Assembly: GCF_038396675.1 (NCBI RefSeq)
Contig: NC_088927.1
Location: 38,982,501-39,046,500 of the forward strand
Direction: 5' to 3'
Source: Hydra vulgaris
Lineage: Eukaryota > Cnidaria > Hydrozoa > Anthoathecata > Hydridae
Length of the DNA: 64,000 bases
Part shown: one piece after another, positions 51,336 through 63,905 of the stretch
How the letters are laid out: every line of letters starts with the position of its first letter
Numbering within the stretch: position 1 is the stretch's first letter
Made by a program: the position numbers and the translations under genes
The notes under the pieces: generated by a model
The model's input: only the letters and a program-made list of their open reading frames with translations
Told to the model about the DNA's origin: nothing
The model's database searches: none

Positions 51336-53649
51336 TTAAGCAGCGCATGGAATGTTTTCTCTTATGAAAGCCAAATCGCTTTTCATCGACTGGAAACTTA
51401 GTGCAACACTCTTGTAAGGTAGGTCATCACTCACTAAAAGATTTTGAACAGCCTAAAAATAGGGGGAAAAAATAATTAATTTCATAAGAATATACATAAG
51501 TAACAACTACACATCATAGGTCTTTCAAAAAAATTCATATAAAATAAGTAACAACTACACATCATAGGTTTTTTAAATAGTTTCACATAAAATAAGTAAC
51601 AACTACACATCATAGGTCTTTTAAAAAGTTTCAGAAAACAACACAACTTTAAAAGTTACTCTGTTATAAATATTCATAATAGTTAAAATTAGTTTAAATA
51701 GTTATAAATAATAACTAAATCTTAAAATTAGATAAACAAAAGATATATCAATATATAATATAAGCTTATATTTTTCAAATGAATATGAATAAACATTTTC
51801 GTAAGTTTACCTCAAAACTAATTTTTTTACTTGACATAATAATTGATAGCCAACAAAAAACACAATATTTAAAAAGTTAATATAAAAAAATGTATTGATT
51901 GCAGAAACCTTGTAATAAAAAAATTAAAACTAGCTGTATTTAGTCAACTACACAGCACAAAATAATTCTTTGAATTCTAATAAACTTTACAAAATATATC
52001 AGAAATTTTAATATTTACTTCAGAAATTTGTTTAAGAATAGCTATAAAGTATTTTTCAATATAAATTTATTTCTGCACATGTTTATAAATATATATATAT
52101 ATTTTAAATATATTTATAAATATATATATATATATATATATATCTAAATTTTTTTAACAACTCTTATAATTTCTGCAGAAATTAATAGAATAAAAATAAT
52201 TAGAATTACTATAGATAAAAGTGTATATTAAGTAAAGGAAAATTTTTGTGACTCATAAATCAAACACAGTTTAAGATTCAAGAAATATAAACTTACTGTA
52301 AATGATGCATTTAAACGTGATCTGTATTCATCAGTTTTACTAGGAATTAGAGAAGCAGTTTCAGTAGAATACTTTAGTTTAGACAAAAATGTTTCCAAGG
52401 TCATACCACTCGAATCAATGTTACGAGCCATTGCCTCTTTCTCGCTTTGGACGAATCTTTTACCAATTGCTTCAAAGTCTTCATCCAATTTTTTAGCGCG
52501 AGTCACATGAGCTTAAAGTTTAAGCATAATAGATAAACTAAATTTTTCACAAATGACTAAATCATGACCATCATCATGATCATCATCATTATTTCAACAA
52601 ACTAAAAAATTCCAAGTAAAAAGAAATACCATGAGTAAGACTGTGAGCCAAGAAAACTAACTTTTGGCGCTGTATTTTATTACATTTTGCATGCTTACCT
52701 ATAAAATAAAAAAATCTGTAAAACATTTTAATATTCATAATAAAAATAATTTAATCATTAAAATCAAATGAATGATTATTGGGAATTAAAATTTATACAA
52801 ATATAAATAGACTAACATTTTTTAATTGCAACTCTCTCCAAACTGTTAAACTTGTGGTCAAAATCTAAACATTGCTTTTTATGTAATTGCTTTTGATTCT
52901 CCAGAAAAGAAAGCATTTCGTTCAATTGATTTGATATTTTCTCATAATTTCGCACAAGTCCTTGTGCCAGTTCGCATTTATTTTTTTCACCTACTATTTG
53001 TTGTGCTAAATCATTAACGTCTGAAAAAAAAAGAGAAAAATAATTAATGTCATATTTACAATTCCAAAAAGGAAAAACAAAGTTACTTGACACTTGAGTT
53101 AGTCTTGCTTTATATTATTTTTTAATTTTTTAAAGAAAATTCATACATTTAAAACTTGTGATGTAGTAAACAAAGTTTACTACATCACAAGTGTTAAATT
53201 TGAAAGGTTATAAATGCAATTGTCCAAATAGGAAAATTTGTTCCCAATTGCAAACAAGGTTTGCAAATACAGGAAGTTATTTTGAATAAGAAGCCAATTT
53301 GGTGAAAATTTTCAAAAAAACAATATATCTAGTATACTTATAATTATAAACACCACAGGTTAAATTTAAATTGAAAAAGTATATAAAATATTCAATGCAA
53401 ATATAAATATTGGAGGAACTGAAGTTTGTATATAAATTGTTTTTGTTAAAATCGTAAGCTTTTCAAATTTGAAACAATTTTAATTGTTATTTCTTCCATA
53501 TGCCTGCAAAGATGAATTTAAAAATTATACCAGACCTTTATAACATCAAGAAAAGCCTATTGCAGAATACTTGGAAAAGGTTGAACTGGTTTGTAAGGTG
53601 GTTTAAGTTGTTCTATCAATTGTTGTCTTTTTGCGAATAGTGCATTCAT
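51336..53649 (-). CDS. Five-exon gene for a ~227-residue, mainly helical protein of unknown family
   Basis: Exons on the minus strand: 53,649-53,571, 53,020-52,817, 52,698-52,630, 52,511-52,297 and 51,452-51,336. All four introns have GT..AG, and the junction phases agree (1, 1, 1, 0), giving one frame of 227 residues. The start MNALFAKRQQLIEQLKPPYK has in-frame stops upstream. Exon 2 is coiled-coil-like (QQIVGEKNKCELAQ, NYEKISNQLNEMLSFLENQK). Exon 3 is short and basic. Exon 4 is charged and helical (RAKKLDEDFEAIGKRFVQSE). Exon 5 ends RENIPCAA. No signal peptide or membrane segment is seen, suggesting an intracellular protein. The last exon has a paralogue at 280-393. I do not recognise the family; a BAR-like or scaffold helical protein is only a guess. 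The intact frame argues for a live host gene. Confidence 0.75.
51498..51640. repeat. 48-bp tandem repeat, 3 copies, in the last intron
   Basis: Units share AAGTAACAACTACACATCAT then AGG and a T/A-rich tail. It lies within intron 4 of the five-exon gene. Confidence 0.85.
53154..53192. repeat. Perfect hairpin, 18-bp arms, 3-base loop
   Basis: ACTTGTGATGTAGTAAAC, AAA, exact reverse complement. It lies in intron 1 of the five-exon gene, so it will be transcribed as RNA. Confidence 0.95.
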
Positions 53650-53740
53650 AGTTTATCAACAGATTGAAGAGACTAATAAAAGGGAGGAAATAAAAGAAGC
53701 CTATAAAATAATATAATAAAAGAAGATCAAAGTCTCTAAA

Positions 53741-55297
53741 GCATTTATAGCATATGAATTGTTTGCAAGAAAACTAAAGCAAAATGAAAAGTATTTATAG
53801 CATTTATAGCATATGAATTGTTTGCAAGAAAACTAAAGCAAAATGAAAAGTATTTATAGCATTTATAGCATATGAATTGTTTGCAAGAAAACTAAAGCAA
53901 AATGAAAAGTATTTATAGCATTTATAGCATATGAATTGTTTGCAAGAAAACTAAAGCAAAATGAAAAGTATTTATAGCATTTATAGCATATGAATTGTTT
54001 GCAAGAAAACTAAAGCAAAATGAAAAGTATTTATAGCATTTATAGCATATGAATTGTTTGCAAGAAAACTAAAGCAAAATGAAAAGTATTTATAGCATTT
54101 ATAGCATATGAATTGTTTGCAAGAAAACTAAAGCAAAATGAAAAGTATTTATAGCATTTATAGCATATGAATTGTTTGCAAGAAAACTAAAGCAAAATAA
54201 AAAGTATTTATAGCATATAAATTGTTTGCAAGAAAACTAAAGCAAAATGAAAAGTATTTATAGCATATAAATTGTTTGCAAGAAAACTAAAGCAAAATGA
54301 AAAGTATTTATAGCATATGAATTGTTTGCAAGAAAACTAAAGCAAAATGAAAAGTATTTATAGCATATAAATTGTTTGCAAGAAAACTAAAGCAAAATGA
54401 AAAGTATAGCATATAAATTGTTTGCAAGAAAACTAAAGCAAAATGAAAAGTATTTATAGCATATGAATTGTTTGCAAGAAAACTAAAGCAAAATGAAAAG
54501 TATTTATAGCATATAAATTGTTTGCAAGAAAACTAAAGCAAAATGAAAAGTATTTATAGCATATAAATTGTTTGCAAGAAAACTAAAGCAAAATGAAAAG
54601 TATTTATAGCATATGAATTGTTTGCAAGAAAACTAAAGCAAAATGAAAAGTATTTATAGCATATAAATTGTTTGCAAGAAAACTAAAGCAAAATGAAAAG
54701 TATTTATAGCATATGAATTGTTTGCAAGAAAACTAAAGCAAAATGAAAAGTATTTATAGCATATAAATTGTTTGCAAGAAAACTAAAGCAAAATGAAAAG
54801 TATTTATAGCATATAAATTGTTTGCAAGAAAACTAAAGCAAAATGAAAAGTATTTATAGCATATGAATTGTTTGCAAGAAAACTAAAGCAAAATGAAAAG
54901 TATTTATAGCATATAAATTGTTTGCAAGAAAACTAAAGCAAAATGAAAAGTATTTATAGCATATAAATTGTTTGCAAGAAAACTAAAGCAAAATGAAAAG
55001 TATTTATAGCATATAAATTGTTTGCAAGAAAACTAAAGCAAAATGAAAAGTATTTATAGCATATGAATTGTTTGCAAGAAAACTAAAGCAAAATGAAAAG
55101 TATTTATAGCATATAAATTGTTTGCAAGAAAACTAAAGCAAAATGAAAAGTATTTATAGCATATGAATTGTTTGCAAGAAAACTAAAGCAAAATGAAAAG
55201 TATTTATAGCATATAAATTGTTTGCAAGAAAATAAAGCAAAATGAAAAGTATTTATAGCATATAAATTGTTTGCAAGAAAATAAAGCAAAATGAAAA
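53741..55297. repeat. Satellite array with 59-bp and 50-bp unit types
   Basis: Common core ATTGTTTGCAAGAAAACTAA+AGCAAAATGAAAAGTATTTA. About 8 units of 59 bp (with a duplicated 9-mer, CATTTATAG) are followed by about 22 units of 50 bp without it. Within the 50-bp part, two variants (TATGAATTG and TATAAATTG) alternate irregularly. One unit is short (about 54,400) and the last two have AAATAAAGC. It begins right after the five-exon gene's start region. Confidence 0.95.
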
Positions 55298-56079
55298 ACA
55301 GCAGTTTTTCAGAAGACCGCTACATAAAAGGAGGGTATTTAATAGTGATTATACTCTCTCTCAACTCTATAACTCTGAAACACAAACCTTGACAAACAAG
55401 GCCACTGCGCGGAGAAAAAAGTTAAGCGTGGTACTACCAGGGAATTAGTGGAGATCGAACTTGGAAATTTTAAAAAATTAAAAAAAAAAGTATATTTTTA
55501 TTATTAATCCAAGATGATGTACGAAAAGAGTGTAATTTTGCACATGTCATTGTATGTGCTTGATGCATCAATCAATCAATGGAATGTGCTTGCTGCATCA
55601 ATCAATAACTATGATGTGCTTGTTGCATCAATTATTCACTGGGATATGGTGGCTGCATTAATTTCAAAATCTTTATGATAACGATGATAAGAAAAAAAAT
55701 TACATAACTAATTGACAAAATACAGAAAATGTGAAAGAATTTTTAGTCAATTTTAAGCTTTAAGAATATTTTTTAGTTTTAATGGGTATAAGGACAAAGT
55801 AGTAATAACAATAACAAAGTAATAACAAAGGCTCTAAGTAGCACATAAATCACAAGATGGTGGCCAATCAACATTGCCATTAAATTAAATAACGCAACCC
55901 AGAAACTTGGATCTCAGTAAAGCCATTATTTCTCAAGCTGAATAGCATGTGACACAACCCTGCTGAAAAAATGTGTTTTCTAGTTACATATCACAAGCAA
56001 TAGGCCATAAAAGGAATTCAAACATATGTCGATAGCAATAAATAGTCACTACAACTGTTTGTCTGGCATCATTTTCAAC
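55298..56079. other. No gene; short ~34-bp repeat at 55,550-55,660
   Basis: Three to four degenerate units of GTGCTTG.TGCATCAATCAAT. The rest is AT-rich without support for coding. Confidence 0.6.
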
Positions 56080-56900
56080 AAAATATGGACCAATCTTTTA
56101 TAAAACGCACCAAGCATCACTCACAACCTTGGTTTACACCCATTCAAGGTTCAGTAACTCAAGAACATTATGAAAAAAAACCATCACTAGCATTGGAAAG
56201 CGCTTTAACTACTGAAAGAAATAAGACAATCTGGATGAAGAATCTCATACGATTTTATGAGTCACATAGGAAAAAAGAAACTGTTCCACTAGAAGAACAA
56301 TCACTCGAAGAAAACAGCAGGATACCACGTAAAATCTAAGTTATTGGTCGCAATCTGTTTCCGGGAGAATTCAACAAAGAGAGGCAAGAACACATAAAGC
56401 ACATTGAGAAAGAAGTAACAAGTTTATGGCAAAAGAAATTAAAATTTCCACATTTATCAATTCAAGTTGTACAGGCAAAAGTGGATCAATAGCTGAAGAC
56501 ATACAGATTCAGAAGAACAGCCCACAAGTATAAGCAAGAACTACAGCAAAACCAAAACTGCCGCCAAATTAGTAACATCTTTAAAGTTATCAACCAACAA
56601 AGCAGCAATCGTATGTCAATAGTTATCTCAAGATGGGATCAACATTCAGAAACCTTCACAGTATATTTAGATCAACTATTAAAGCTGTTAAACTTAAAGA
56701 AATGAAGAAAACACTACGTTTAGAAAGCTGGTTACTGTTCTTTGAAGGTAAACCTATTAGTGTTGTTAGGTTACAAGCTCTTGATCTACCACAGTTGTTG
56801 TTAATGTGATAATAGCTCTTCTTGAGGAATACAGTTTATGGACAAGTATAAAGATGATTTTATCTGACGCTATGAATATTAGTTCATGCCAGAACTTTTA
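56080..56900 (+). pseudogene. Second, decayed copy of the hAT-like element protein
   Basis: Pieces align in order with the element at 44.3-45.4 kb. First is ERNKTIWMKNLIRFYESHRK (cf. NKKVWESNLVRFEKAKTSRK), then HIKHIEKEVTSLWQKKLKFP (cf. ERIAIVAEETKLLWRKLNIP) and QAKVDQ..LKTYRFRR (cf. ERKIENVLKKLGK). LRLESWLLFFEGKPIS (cf. MKNEKWSLHFDENN) and LLEEYSLWTSIKMILSD (cf. LDEYELWPAIKMIVSD) follow. Many stops and frameshifts. It runs into BEL/Pao sequence at about 57,080. Confidence 0.7.
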
Positions 56901-57079
56901 AAGAACCAAAAATGCCTAAGAAGAGTTAAACTCAGGAAAAATGTTTTGGAATCAGGAACCATCAAGACATTTAAAATTTCATCAACTCAGAAACACATAA
57001 AAATGTCTAATGAAAAACAAAAGTCTTGGAGATGAGTATGATAATATTATTATATAGTATCAAGAAAAAAGATATTTGG

Positions 57080-58315
57080 AAAAATTGATAATAAGAATCT
57101 AGGCATTGGTTGGTACTTACCACACTTTTTAATTCTCTGTCCCAATAAATCAACTACAAAAGTCAAAATTGTGTTTGATGGATCTGCAAAATACAATGGT
57201 AAATCAAATGACGTTATTTATCAAGATCCAAAACTTCAACAAGACCTTGTAACAGATTACTTCAATTTTTAATGTATATGAGAATCAGAATACATAAAGA
57301 TGATCAAAGATATCAACAAATTTAATGGAGAAATCTGGATCCAACTAAAGAAACTAATGTATTCCAGTTTAACCACCTAGTATTTGGAATCAACTCATTG
57401 CATTTTATGGCACAACTTTTAACAAAGAGCATACAATAAATTACACACATAAATTTCAACTGGCTTCTGAAGCTGCTTTTGAAGCAAGGTACATACATGA
57501 TACAATAGTTTCTGTAGTTAATGAGAAGACAGGAATTCGATTATACAAAAAACTCATGCTACTAAGAATTCAGCAGGAATGTTAGCACAACAAATGGATT
57601 TTAAATTCCATTGAAGTTCTTGAAGCAACACCTGAAAAACTTGCAATTAAAGTTGTCTGGAAAGGAAAACCTGATTTAATTACTTTTCATTCTGTTGCCA
57701 CCAAAGAAAATACACTATATATAAAATGATTTTTGTTTAAAAAGATCGACAACGTAATTCAATTCAATAGAATTTTTTATCACCCTGCATCATTTGCATC
57801 AAATGATTATACAAGAATTGTGGATTGACAAAATTAATTGGGATGATGAAATTCCAGATAAAGTTATCAATCATTTTGATCAATGATTTCAAGATTTAAA
57901 AGATCTCTCAATATCCCAAGACCTCAATCATAACAATTCGATAAGTACATGTTTTTAAAGATGCATCTTGCAAAGCGTATGGGGCTTTTACTTATCAACA
58001 ATGTTTATATGACATAGGAGAAGTGACCTATTGAAAGCTTGTGTGAGACTACTACAATCTATCAGTATACCAAGACTTGAGTTAATTGGAACTGTCCTCA
58101 GTTTACAACTTGCAGAAAAGATTTTTAAAACCTTGAAGCTTGAAATCAAAGACATAACTATATGCTGTGATAGTTTTAACATTTTCTAGTGGATTAGAAA
58201 TCAAAGCCAAAAGTAAAAACCATTTGTTGCCAACAGCGCTGGATACATTCAATCAAAGACTGAATTAAAACAATTAAAGTACATACCAACAAAGATTATA
58301 TAAACAATTAATAAT
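57080..58315 (+). pseudogene. BEL/Pao-type LTR retrotransposon pol remnant (RT-RNase H)
   Basis: In several frames the order fits BEL/Pao pol: WYLPHFLILCPNKSTTKVKI, VFDGSAKYNGKS, IYQDPKLQQDL, an EARYIHD segment where the YMDD-region block is expected, YKKLMLLRIQQ, KKIDNVIQF then an IGFxxP-like region lost, and the RNase H-side SLVPRLELIGTVL-like block (read IPRLELIGTVLSLQLAEKIF with gaps). It ends YIPTKII. Frameshifts and stops throughout; no LTRs, gag, protease or integrase were identified. Inactive. Confidence 0.7.
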
Positions 58316-58985
58316 AATTTTTAATACAAAAAATATTAACTTTTACGAGTTAATGGTCTCCAATTTCAAATTTGTACTTATTACTCTTTGGAAACGAATA
58401 TTAATTTTCTGAAATTTTTTCCACCCATCTCAAGGCTCTTAAGCCCCCCCTCCCCCCTCGATTTAATAATTTTTAATTGCCATCAACAACAACAAAGAAA
58501 AAAATCTCAAAAATAAAAAAATCAGAATATGTATATTTATATGTATATCAGGGCTCGAATTAAGCGTATTGCAGTTGCTTTTCACACCTTCACAATCAGT
58601 TTTTTATAAAAAAAACTGATTATGAAGGTTTTTGAGCATTCTTTAAAAGTAAAGTTTTTGTCTGAGTTTTTTATTCATAAATTTTTTATTCGTAAGGTCA
58701 TAAAGTGTCATGCTAATTTTTGAATAAAAGTATTTATATCTTTACTCTCTTGCGCTGAGATTTTATTCAACATAAAGCGCTTTTAAATTTGAATTTTTTT
58801 AAATCTCATTGTAGAATATTGTTTTAAAGTTATATTTAGTATGATTTACTGAGTGGTTAAAGTACATCCCAGTAAATTTAACTATAAATTAAATCGAAAC
58901 GATCAGTTAAGTTACTGAAGTAACTTACAGTTACTCAACTATTAAATTTACTTTTAAAACTTCTTTTTAAACATCTTCGCTTCTA
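58316..58985. other. No gene
   Basis: AT-rich, with a C-rich patch (CCCCCCCTCCCCCC, about 58,446) and an imperfect hairpin (AACTGATTATGAAGG) near 58,590-58,630. Confidence 0.4.
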
Positions 58986-61430
58986 GCAAGGCTGCAAGCC
59001 ACCACTAACTAAAGTTGGAAGTTACTGGAAGAGAAAAGATGAAGATTGTAGAGCAAGATAACGATTGATAGACAACTTTAAGGATTGCAAATTATATGTA
59101 TCAGGAAAGCAAGATAAAGGAAGCAAATTCCAAAGAACTGATGTTCGAGGAAAAAAACTAGACGAATAAGAGTTTTTGGAACACTTAGGAACAGTCACAG
59201 AAAAAGGATGAGATTGAATTGAATGACGAGTAACACGAGAATGAATTTTAGTAGATGGCACAAGAGACACTAGCTCTTTAGAGCAGTGCCCATAGTCTTT
59301 ATAGTATTTGTAGAAAAGAGAAAGAGAAGCAATATTACGAAGATGTGATAATGGTTGGAGGTTGGCTGCAAGAGCAGGTCCAACTATGTTTACAATGCGT
59401 TTTTGCATCTTGTCTAAAAGAGAAAGGGCATCATTAGAGGATCCGCCCCAGAAATGTCAACAGTATTCCATACAAGACCGAATTTGAGATTTATAGAGAT
59501 AGAGAATAGAATCTGAAGTAAGAAAGTGTCGAGCTCGATAAAGAGATGCAACCTTAGCAGATGACAATTTTGCAACAGATTTAATACATGGTTTCCAAGT
59601 AAGATCGGAAGTAAGAGTTAATACTAGAAGGTGAAGAGTGGATGACTCATCGAAAAAATTACCATTCATAAATATAGGAAGACCTAAATTATTGCAAAAA
59701 CATTTGGCTGAAAAAAATCGAGTTTTATCTTAATTGAAGTTCACCAGCCACTGTGAGCCCCATGCTGTAGCAGAAGTGAGATCCTTTTCAAGCAGGGATG
59801 CCCCCTCCAAGCAATCAGAGAGTGTTAGCTTCCTATCATGACAAGAATAAATGGTAGTATCATAAGAAAACAATGCCAATTTGTAAGAATATCAGGAAGA
59901 TTGTTAATGTAAATTAAAATAAGTATAGGGCCAAGGATTGAACCTCGAGGAACCCCTGAAATGACAGGATATGAAGAAGAGTGCTGTCCATTGAGGACAA
60001 CTTTTATATTAGAATTGGAAAGGAAGGATTCAATAATTTTAAAAATGTTACCAGATACAATGTATGAAGAAAGCTTATGGAGAAGAAAACAGCATGCCAA
60101 ACTTTATCAAAAGCTTTAGAAATGTCAAGAGCCTTGATATTTCTAAATGGCTTTAACTTCTCCACCTTTATCTAATGCACAATAAAACCTATCAGTTATT
60201 TCTGTTAGCAAATCAGCTTTAGAACGAGAAGATCGAAATCCAATCTTGATGGTCAGAAAGAAAAAACAACTCTGGAGAACAATTGTGTAAGACTATAACA
60301 GGTATGTTGTCCGGGGCACAAGCTATAGAAGAGTCTAAGCAGGATCACTTTAGATACAGAAGCTGGAGTGATACAAATGTCAGGCAATGGAGCAACCTGC
60401 TTGTTGGCTATATCAGGTAGAATGCAACTAGTGGAATCAAGAAATGATATTGATGAAAAGTTTTTAGCAAACAATTCAGCTTTATCTTTAGGTGAGGTGA
60501 CAAAGTCTGAATCATACAAGAGAGGTGGAATTACAGATTTGCCCTTATTATTGATACTATTAAAGATTCTCCAGTAGTCATGAGAGCCTAATTTTTGAGA
60601 TGAGATATGAGATTTCATGACCTGAGACTAGCGGGCTTTGGCATTAGACAAAACCTTTTTACAATGGTTTCTAGAAGTAATAAACAGACGTCTGTTTTCT
60701 GAAGAATTGTTTTGCTGATAGATATGGAAGTAATGGTTTCGACTGGCAATCGCAGCAGCACAAAGTGAGGAAAACAATGGAGGAGAGTGAGGCTTGACCT
60801 GGTATCGTTGAGAGGGAATAAAAGATTCCATGCCAGCCTGAATCCGAGAAGTTTTGTAAGAAGCACATTTGTCAACAGGAAGACGAAAGATTTCTACCCA
60901 AGAGCCATCGCGAAGAAAATCACAGAAACAATCCCAGTCAGCTTTAAGGTAGTTGTAAGAGGTACAATGATAGGGGGATTCAGATGATAAAGAAAAATGA
61001 GATATTATTCTTAGAGAGATCAAACTGTGATCAGAAGCACCTAAGGGTTAAGAAACTGAGCACTGACTAGGATCAGAAAAAAGACATAAATCGAGTAGAT
61101 TTATGAGAAGATAAATGATTCGGGTTGTCTAGAAAGCGAGTTGGAAAGTTGACTAATTTAAGTTAAGGATTGAGAAAGGCAAAAATTGTGGCTTTATAAT
61201 AAAAATGCCTGCAGAGTCACTTACACTTGTGCCAAGTCAAACAATATTGGCTGATGGATAAAGAGAGAGGACTTGGTCAATATGATCAGAAATAACATCA
61301 AAAAGAGTGCAGTCTTGAGATCAAGAGAGATGAGCCATATAGAACAAAGAGAAAGGCAATAGAGTGAATTAGTGCTAATTGAAAGCACATGAAAGAATAG
61401 TCTAAAGAGCACATGCGGGATTTTTATTAA
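58986..61430 (-). pseudogene. CR1-type LINE, ORF2 central and 3' part, broken
   Basis: Reading right to left on the minus strand: an endonuclease-side piece (FLFVLYGS, LFIHQPILFD; 61,412-61,221), then the linker ESPYHCTSYNYLKADWDCF and SSQKLGSHDYWRIFNSINNK. RT blocks follow: KAFDKVWHA (about 60,105), KIIESFLSN, SGVPRGSILGPILILIYINN (about 59,955). The FADD-type motif is altered to LFSYDTTIYS (about 59,850). The tail is KSQIRSCMEYC, VQKRIVNIVGP and PRTSVLWNLLPLSCFPDTYN, ending at the stop near 59,022. Frameshifts separate six open pieces. The catalytic Asp pair is damaged and frames are broken, so it is dead. CR1 clade assigned from the tail and linker; LINEs of this type copy themselves by target-primed reverse transcription. 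Confidence 0.85.
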
Positions 61431-61496
61431 AAGGCCTATATATGCAGTATTTTACCATATATGCTTGATGTAAAGGCCCATACGAAAAAAAAAATG

Positions 61497-61575
<79 letters not shown>
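61497..61575. repeat. (TA)n microsatellite
   Basis: TA run between the two LINE pieces. A TGACCTTATTCTAATAA word is duplicated right after it. Confidence 0.95.
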
Positions 61576-63177
61576 TGACCTTATTCTAATAACTGACCTT
61601 ATTCTAATAAATCATCAATACAAACTAGCAAGTTGAGATAACACTTGTAATTATTAATAATGTTTGTAATACATTTGTAATTATTAAAATTGTAATTATT
61701 AATCATTGTATTTGTGATTTGTAATTATTAATACTGTTTGTAATACTTCAAAATAAAAAAGGTAACAATACAATGCAGCGACCATGTTTTTGTTCTGATT
61801 TTCTTAAAACACAATTTACCGCAAGCAAATATGATTAGTATTTTATTGTTTGAAGAACATAGCCTAACACAAAACTAAAAATTTTAATTTTTTTATTACT
61901 ATATATTTTATTGTATAGTAATATAAATTTTTTTAAAATATTATGATTTTTTTTCTAAAATAAATATTTAAAATCTTCAAAAATAAGAAATTCTTTTTAT
62001 AGATAGTTAATGCTTTTGTTTAATTCGGTTTTTATTTTCTCATCAATTCACAACAGCAAAAATGCCGCTCTAAAAATGGCGCCATTATTGACATAATTTA
62101 AAATAAAAGTTTTTATGACATAGTTTCATTTAGCAGTTACTTGATTGAAAGTATTTCATATTTTTTCCAAAAATGCTATTTTTTTGTTTTTTCATTTCAA
62201 AAATAAAACAAAATTAAAATAATGAAATAAAAAAATTTAAAGCTATGGAATCTTTATAATTTATTTTAAACTTACCTATAATTAGTAGTAATAAAAATGT
62301 GTCATAGATAAAAATTGTTAAGGTGTAATATCAAATTGTATTTGAAAATATTTGCGGTACTCCCACACCTTAATTAAAATAAATTTGTTAAATAATATGG
62401 TTCTACGCTATTTTTAAAAAGTTTTATTTGTGTATTAATATAGTTCATAATTCAAAGTTTGCATAAAACATATCTTCTTTAAATGTACTTTTTGCACAGC
62501 CATCATCCTTTTTTTAATCTGTCTGAGGACAGGATATTACAGAGTGATTTGTTTATTTACATACAATAATATGAACTATATAAAAATAAAAAACTTTATT
62601 TATTATAAAACAAGTTTGTATCTGTTTCGAAACATTACAAAAATGCAAAACATAAGTTCGATACTTATTTATAAAAAACTTAATTTAAAATTTAACACAA
62701 AACATTTTTCTTAAATGAATTAAAACGCAATACAATTACTATATAGTAATTGTATTGCGTTTTAAATCATTTAAAAAAACATTTTGGGGTTAAATTTTAA
62801 ATTAAGTTAATTTAAGTCCAACAATAATAATATGGGTCTGTGGACTTTTTGAAATTTATTTTGTCAACATTACGATTGTTAAAAACCGTTTATGGGTTCA
62901 TAATTTTTCTTATGAAAAAATATCATAATACGTCTTAAAATATCTACTTTGTTTTCAGAGCAATTAATAATATGCAAAATACTATTATAATTGCGCTCAA
63001 AGTTGAAGACTTAAAATCAAGGGATTAATAAAAGTTAATTTGTGCAAACATAAATATTGTAAATGATTGCGGAATTTCTTTAAAATGTAGAAAAAATTAA
63101 AATATGCAAAAGGCTCATATTTAGATGAAAAAGTGTAAAAGCCCATGTGGGAATCCCCCATAACCTCTGGGGCCACC
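61576..63177. other. Non-LINE sequence separating the two LINE pieces, with a 128-bp palindrome
   Basis: AT-rich with no gene. At 62,679-62,806 a zero-spacer palindrome (arms ~64 bp, a few mismatches, centre ACTATATAGT at 62,742) stands out. A CCCATGTGGGAATCCCCC word at 63,141 abuts the LINE fragment. Confidence 0.6.
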
Positions 63178-63905
63178 ACGCCTCTGCCAGGCCAAGCATG
63201 TGACTATTGGAGTCTTTACGAATTAAAGGAAGATTACCATCAACACTAAGATCACAAGATTAGACAGCTGAACTCAAATTGGTCTCACAAAGAGCAAGTA
63301 GGTCTGGTAAACTTTGCAAGAGATAAGACTCAATAGAAGAAAAGTTACTTTGAAGACCACGAATATTAGTGAATGATAGGTTTAGAAAACTTGGTGATGA
63401 CAATGATTTTTTGTGTTTTATAGTTTTCGGTACTTTATTCATTTTTAATTTTGTTAAAGAACTTGACTCAAAGCATAGATAGTACTCAGTACACTGTTTA
63501 ATAGCCCAAGCAATTGCCTCATTACTACTAATAAACCCTGAGCCATAACAAGGACTCCAAATGTGGCCTTGGCAATGCACACCAAAAGTACAAACAGGGA
63601 CACCATCCATGCGCAACATACCACTGTTAGTACTCTGATATTTTTTAGCTGTTGATGGAATCAGCCTCTCTGAGAGCTACCACAGAGTTCGGGAAACCTG
63701 ACTACCAGCCGGCCTCAGAACTGAGTTTTAGAGCTGTATCTTCATTAGGAGAAAATAGAATGAGTAGTCATAAAAAAAGAGACACAAGCAAAACCCATGC
63801 ATTGAGTCAAGAAAATCCAGCATTTAACATCCTAAACTGGAAACAATGTATTAAAAATACATCTGCGCCAGCCTAATAGATGAAGAAGGGGTGTGAGGCT
63901 GATCA
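63178..63905 (-). pseudogene. CR1-type LINE, 5' part (5' UTR and start of ORF2 endonuclease)
   Basis: The minus-strand frame at 63,619-63,260 includes GVHCQGHIWSPCYGSGFIS, then SFTNIRGLQSNFSSIESYL and LPDLLALCETNLSSAV, the start of an AP-type endonuclease (normally 'N-x-RG-L' and 'ET.L'). It continues in another frame as DLSVDGNLPLIRKDSNSHML to GLA and then stops matching, exactly where unrelated sequence begins (about 63,178). Upstream to about 63,905 is probably the 5' UTR. The next expected ~20 residues are missing from both pieces, so insertion plus a small deletion, or two different copies, are both possible. Confidence 0.75.

Noticed and set aside
53741..55297. CRISPR-like array
   Set aside because: Units are directly adjacent with no unique spacers, and the genome is eukaryotic; it is a satellite.
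63141..63165. Another element B terminus, because of CCCATGTGGGAATCCCCC
   Set aside because: Only one word is present, without a CCCAGT end or an array; it could be chance or LINE junction sequence.
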